From positions 1-45,987 of the forward strand of contig JAVXTH010000009.1 of the NCBI GenBank assembly GCA_036642795.1: a stretch of 45,987 nt of DNA, read 5' to 3'. Below are positions 42,722-45,987 of this stretch, one piece after another. A model generated the notes under the pieces. The model saw only the letters and a program-made list of their open reading frames with translations. It ran no database searches and was not told the origin of the DNA. The stretch comes from JAVXTH01 sp036642795 (GTDB taxonomy: Bacteria > Bacillota_I > Bacilli_A > Erysipelotrichales > Erysipelotrichaceae). The translations under genes and the position numbers were made by a program. How positions within the stretch are numbered: position 1 is the first letter of the stretch; each line of letters starts with the position of its first letter.

Positions 42722-44113
42722 CTAAAATTGAAAGTATAAAAATGATTGAAATGTATCACTCATTAAATAAAGCAAAGATAAAGAAAATAAGCATAAATAA
42801 ACAACATTTGCGATTGTTTCATAATGTTTTAAACGTGGTTTTAACTTATGAGTTAAGATATTCTTCATGAAAGGTGTCATAGCGATTAAACCAAGAATGA
42901 AATAAACAAGATAAGATTTCCCAAGCCAAATCACTTCTTGATTCAGCCAAGCATTCCCACTCAAATGAAACATATTTGCTAATTGATGAAAAGCCGCAGC
43001 AAGATTGTTGGTTGAGAAGAAGACCCAACCAATCATGATGATGAAGAAAGTAATGAACCACTGAACTGGTTTTGGTAATTTATTTAAATAAGCATTAAAG
43101 TAATACTTTTCTAAGATAATAATGATTCCATAATATAATCCCCAAACAATGAAGTTAAAACTTGCTCCATGCCAAAGACCAGTTAAGAGCCATACAATCA
43201 TTAAATTGGCAATGTGTACATTTTTAGAAACACGATTCCCTCCCAGTGGGATATAAACATAATTCTTAAAGAAAGCACCTAAGCTAATATGCCATCTTCG
43301 CCAAAATTCAGAGATACTTTTTGAAATATAAGGATAATTGAAGTTCTCCATTAAGTTAAAACCAAATAGATTGGCAAGGCCAATTGCCATATTACTATAA
43401 CCACAAAAATCAAAATAGATTTGTAATGTATAAGTTAAAGTTAAAAGCCAAGCACCAATCGTTGTTTCACTTGTGGCATGCATTTGTGTAATCATAAAGG
43501 CAAAGGTATTGGCTAGGATTACCTTCTGTGCTAAACCAATAATAAAACGTTTACTGCCACGATCTAATAAAGCTCCATTGACTGGATGATGATCGATTTG
43601 TTTCTCAAAATCATGATATGGTTCAATGGGTCCCATAATTAATTTAGGAAAGAAAGAAACATACAAAGCAAAGGAAATGATATTTTTGCTTGCTTCACAC
43701 TTTTTATGATAAACATCGAAGAGATACGATAAGATTTGAAAAGTGAAGAATGAAATACCTAAGGGCATTAATAATGTTTTATAATTTATAAACTTGGGAA
43801 TGATATGAAAGATACTATCTAAGATAAAACCATAATATTTAAAGTAAATTAATATAAATAAATTTAGAATTAAGGCTTCAATTAAAGCTCTTTTACGTTT
43901 TGAACCTTGCGCATGTTCAATTCTAAAGCCAATTGCGTAATTAAATAAAATCAGCGCAAGTAATAATATAATATATTTAGGTTCTCCCCAGGCATAAAAA
44001 ACTAGACTTATTAAAACCAGAATTAAATTTTTACCACGAGCGGGAATAGCATAATATAAAAGAAAAGCACAAGGAAGAAACGTGAATAAGAAATAAATAC
44101 TATTGAATGACAT
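42722..44113 (-). CDS. MBOAT-family O-acyltransferase (AlgI/DltB-like)
   Basis: A 463-residue membrane protein with about ten helices that passes acyl groups across the membrane. Motifs: NYPYISKSISEFWRRWHISLG, FFKNYVYIPLGGNR, and the catalytic-type histidine in LLTGLWHGASFNFIVWG near residue 314. The AlgI subgroup fits better than DltB because the neighbours are DHHW and SGNH proteins and no dltA/dltC-like genes are nearby. It follows the DUF4358 gene by 18 bases with a GGGGG-type site. Confidence 0.92.
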   Translation of the reverse strand: MSFNSIYFLFTFLPCAFLLYYAIPARGKNLILVLISLVFYAWGEPKYIILLLALILFNYAIGFRIEHAQGSKRKRALIEALILNLFILIYFKYYGFILDSIFHIIPKFINYKTLLMPLGISFFTFQILSYLFDVYHKKCEASKNIISFALYVSFFPKLIMGPIEPYHDFEKQIDHHPVNGALLDRGSKRFIIGLAQKVILANTFAFMITQMHATSETTIGAWLLTLTYTLQIYFDFCGYSNMAIGLANLFGFNLMENFNYPYISKSISEFWRRWHISLGAFFKNYVYIPLGGNRVSKNVHIANLMIVWLLTGLWHGASFNFIVWGLYYGIIIILEKYYFNAYLNKLPKPVQWFITFFIIMIGWVFFSTNNLAAAFHQLANMFHLSGNAWLNQEVIWLGKSYLVYFILGLIAMTPFMKNILTHKLKPRLKHYETIANVVYLCLFSLSLLYLMSDTFQSFLYFQF

Positions 44114-44131
44114 ACCTTATGCCCCCTTTCA

Positions 44132-44593
44132 TTAGAATAAATCGATGATTGCTTGTTTGATCTTTGAAACTTTTTGGTGAACAATAAAGAATATATAATC
44201 ACCTTTTTCTAGTACAACGGCTTTATTTAATAATTCCGTTTGTTTTACTCCATAACCTTCAAAACTCTTAAGTTGGGTTTCTTGATGTTTTAATATATGC
44301 TTTTTTAGTAAACTGATTTGATCTTGATCTTTTCCTTTAAAAACAGTTATTTCATTTACATTCATTGCCGATATGGAAGCATAGGTATCAACGGCTTCAT
44401 ATTCTTTTTCATTTGTTTGATAACATCTTCTTATATAATTATGATCCTGTTTTTTCATTGTTTGCTTATCAACATAAGGTAGGATGGTTTTCTCAATGGT
44501 TGTGATACTAACAGCTTGATCCACATTAATAAAAGGATAAGCTAAGGCCCCTAGCATACATACTAAGACAATACTATAGATAATCTTTCTCAT
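44132..44593 (-). CDS. DUF4358-family exported protein
   Basis: A 153-residue protein with an N-terminal membrane or signal helix (5-21) and a compact outside domain. The NEITVFKGKDQDQISLLKKHI stretch and the closing GDYIFFIVHQKVSKIKQAI match the DUF4358 pattern as I recall it. The family is uncharacterised and often accompanies MBOAT/SGNH envelope genes. GGGAGGG precedes ATG 44593; it starts nine bases after the SGNH gene ends. Role inferred only from its neighbours. Confidence 0.72.
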   Translation of the reverse strand: MRKIIYSIVLVCMLGALAYPFINVDQAVSITTIEKTILPYVDKQTMKKQDHNYIRRCYQTNEKEYEAVDTYASISAMNVNEITVFKGKDQDQISLLKKHILKHQETQLKSFEGYGVKQTELLNKAVVLEKGDYIFFIVHQKVSKIKQAIIDLF

Positions 44594-44602
44594 ATGCCCT
44601 CC

Positions 44603-45361
44603 CTATAACTTGCCAATCATGGCCATATTTGCCATCCACTTTGGGAAAAAGAAAAACTGTGGATGAATCCCATCAAAGATATAAACATCATCCCCTTGTA
44701 GTAAAAAGGAATTATCAATGTACGTTATTTTCTTAGTTTTACACATTTCTTTAATCGCATCATTGAATGCTGGTAAAGATGCATAAGCAGGACGCTCACC
44801 TGCTACATAACTTGCTACCGGTAAGATTGCATTTATATATAGCTTAGCATTTGGTAGTCCTTTTTTTAACTTGTCCATTACGATTCCATAATTATTAATA
44901 AAAGGTTCAACATTGCCTCGATAATAAGGTAAATCATTTAAGCCAAAACACACAAAAACATTCTGGGGTGCTAAGGAAATAACTTTATTGATATCATCAT
45001 CACAATTATCAACACGGCGTCCTCTAGCCCCAATTACAACGCTAGGGCTTAGCAATTGATATTCGACTAAACCCATCGCAATCGAATCACCCATGATAAC
45101 ACTATTAGAGAAACGAATTGCCATTGATTCATTTGTGGAAGAAGCATTGTTTAATTGAATGGTTTTTTTCGCATCACGCACGGCAACACTTACTTCATTG
45201 ATATCTTTTTGTTCCATTGTTTTTAATATTTTTGCGGTTTTCATTTCTTCTTTATGCAAGTTAGGATCTTTATTTGGTTTTAAACCAAAATAGAATAAGC
45301 CAATAATCAAAGCGAATAAGATTAATATAATAAGGCTATTTTTAAGATTTAATTTATTCAA
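44603..45361 (-). CDS. Membrane-anchored SGNH/GDSL hydrolase-like protein
   Basis: A 252-residue protein with an N-terminal anchor (about 9-27) and an SGNH domain outside: block I VIMGDSIAMG near 89-98 (serine nucleophile), block III GLNDLPYY near 139-146 and block V DGIHPQ near 230-235, so the Ser-Asp-His set is complete. It may be an acetyl-transferring or removing enzyme for the same polymer as the MBOAT. The start is TTG 45361; its AAGGGA site is rather far (about 12 bases), so the start is less sure. First gene of the four-gene cassette. Confidence 0.85.
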   Translation of the reverse strand: MNKLNLKNSLIILILFALIIGLFYFGLKPNKDPNLHKEEMKTAKILKTMEQKDINEVSVAVRDAKKTIQLNNASSTNESMAIRFSNSVIMGDSIAMGLVEYQLLSPSVVIGARGRRVDNCDDDINKVISLAPQNVFVCFGLNDLPYYRGNVEPFINNYGIVMDKLKKGLPNAKLYINAILPVASYVAGERPAYASLPAFNDAIKEMCKTKKITYIDNSFLLQGDDVYIFDGIHPQFFFFPKWMANMAMIGKL

Positions 45362-45409
45362 TATTTGCTCATTCCCTTCTTTTTATCTTTGTTTTATTGC
45401 AATATTTTA

Positions 45410-45418
45410 ATTATAGCA
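45410..45418 (-). promoter_or_regulatory. Extended -10 promoter of the O-acetylation-like cassette
   Basis: Minus strand TGCTATAAT about 50 bases before the SGNH gene; the -35 is poor. Confidence 0.5.
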
Positions 45419-45540
45419 CTTTTTCATTATTCTTCTATTATGTTTTCGTCATTTTACAATATTTGTGTTTCTATTTCTTATTCTTTACCTAAAGCAATAA
45501 ATATAATCGTTTAATTATCCTTATTTGAACTAAAAAGATG

Positions 45541-45569
45541 TTGTTTTTTCATTATTCCTATGGTAATAT
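45541..45569 (+). promoter_or_regulatory. Promoter of tRNA-Trp
   Basis: -35 TTGTTT (45541-45546), 17-base spacer ending TATGG, -10 TAATAT (45564-45569). The TGG before the -10 also occurs at the tRNA cluster promoter. Confidence 0.65.
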
Positions 45570-45588
45570 AGGAAAGCAGTAAAACCTT

Positions 45589-45662
45589 AGGGGTATAGTA
45601 TAATGGTAATATAACGGTCTCCAAAACCGCTGATGCGAGTTCAATTCTTGCTACCCCTGCCA
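45589..45662 (+). tRNA. tRNA-Trp (CCA)
   Basis: The acceptor AGGGGTA pairs with TACCCCT, the anticodon loop CTCCAAA gives CCA, and 3' CCA is encoded. Only this anticodon is needed for TGG, and the minus-strand genes here use TGA as a stop at most, so the standard code applies. Confidence 0.95.
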
Positions 45663-45672
45663 TAGAACATTG

Positions 45673-45698
45673 AAACCTTTGTTTAAAGGTTTTTTTTA
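45673..45698 (+). terminator. Terminator of tRNA-Trp
   Basis: An 8-bp stem (45673-45680 with 45685-45692), a 4-base loop, then a T-run. Confidence 0.85.
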
Positions 45699-45704
45699 TA
45701 TCAT

Positions 45705-45731
45705 AAAAAAGAACTCATTTATTTGAGTTCT
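45705..45731 (-). terminator. Terminator of the right-edge gene
   Basis: Minus strand: an 8-bp stem (45710-45717 with 45724-45731), a 6-base loop and a T-run (A-run 45705-45710), ten bases after the stop at 45741. Confidence 0.8.
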
Positions 45732-45740
45732 AACTTGTAA

Positions 45741-45987
45741 TTATTTTACTTTATATTTATCGTAAATTGTATCATAGTGCATAATCATAACAATCATTCC
45801 AAAGAATAACACAAATAATGTGACAATAAAATAAGCCCACGCTCCAAAAGGAATACTAAGCACAGAAACACCTATAAATACCGTACCATAAATCATCCAC
45901 ATTTTACCGACTTCACGATTATATCCTTTTATATTTGATATCTCATTACGCTCGACATCTAAGCCGGTGAAAAATCCGATTGGTGCT
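45741..45987 (-). CDS. Small membrane protein, C-terminal part (5' end outside window)
   Basis: The frame is open from the right edge of the window to a TAA at 45741 and gives about 82 residues. A soluble piece (FFTGLDVERNEISNIKGYNREVGKMW) is followed by two helices (about MIYGTVFIGVSVLSIPFG and AYFIVTLFVLFFGMIVMIM) and a short tail YDKYKVK. It resembles small DUF3784-like membrane proteins, but this is only a loose match by eye. Terminator placement supports a real gene. Confidence 0.65.
   Translation of the reverse strand, partial: APIGFFTGLDVERNEISNIKGYNREVGKMWMIYGTVFIGVSVLSIPFGAWAYFIVTLFVLFFGMIVMIMHYDTIYDKYKVK

Overview
The window is a low-GC Firmicutes chromosome segment. The AT-rich intergenic DNA, AGGAGG-type ribosome binding sites, a V/A-type ATPase and CpoA/LafB-type glycolipid transferases suggest the Erysipelotrichia or a near relative. 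This placement is inferred from gene content, not from a marker gene. No phage genes, insertion sequences or CRISPR arrays were seen. Nearly everything is housekeeping or cell-envelope DNA, densely packed in operons.

Layout. (1) 1-3544, plus strand: histidine utilisation genes hutU (5' end outside the window), ftcD, hutI and a formimidoyl-THF cyclodeaminase. They carry urocanate to glutamate and methenyl-THF. (2) 3575-9058, minus strand: a threonine aldolase/ABC exporter operon, a stand-alone FakA C-terminal-like module, a PEPCK/HPr-kinase-superfamily protein and a small membrane protein. (3) 9160-12951, minus: trhP1-trhP2-proS, joining tRNA wobble hydroxylation to prolyl-tRNA synthesis. (4) 13069-21336, minus: a seven-gene run for glycolipids and membranes. 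It holds a LafB/CpoA-like transferase, a flippase-like membrane protein, a GT4 glycosyltransferase fused to a complete RecX domain, the YhaM exoribonuclease, a diacylglycerol-kinase-family enzyme and a YhaQP/NatAB-type ABC exporter. (5) 21678-22486, plus: seven tRNA genes (Arg, Pro, Met, Ile2, Ser, fMet, Phe) with a clear promoter and terminator. (6) 22547-24064, minus: catalase. (7) 24412-33108, minus: a nine-gene V/A-type ATPase operon in the order G/H-C-I-K-F-E-A-B-D, with promoter and terminator visible. (8) 33162-38733: an RluD-family pseudouridine synthase, a CBS/CorC membrane protein, a plus-strand nuclease-helicase and a HAD phosphatase. (9) 38890-41412: a 21-cysteine small protein, a split chromate transporter, a polysaccharide deacetylase and tRNA-Glu. 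(10) 41570-45361, minus: an envelope O-acetylation-like cassette (SGNH, DUF4358, MBOAT, DHHW-type). (11) tRNA-Trp and the 3' part of a small membrane protein at the right edge.

Most unusual points: the in-frame GT4-RecX fusion; a lipid kinase gene with no ordinary start codon where the family's N-terminus should begin; a predicted leaderless nuclease-helicase mRNA; an uncharacterised CxC-repeat protein; an elongator tRNA-Met with two stem mismatches; and several perfect inverted repeats overlapping promoter regions. I saw no complete new multi-gene defence or mobile system.
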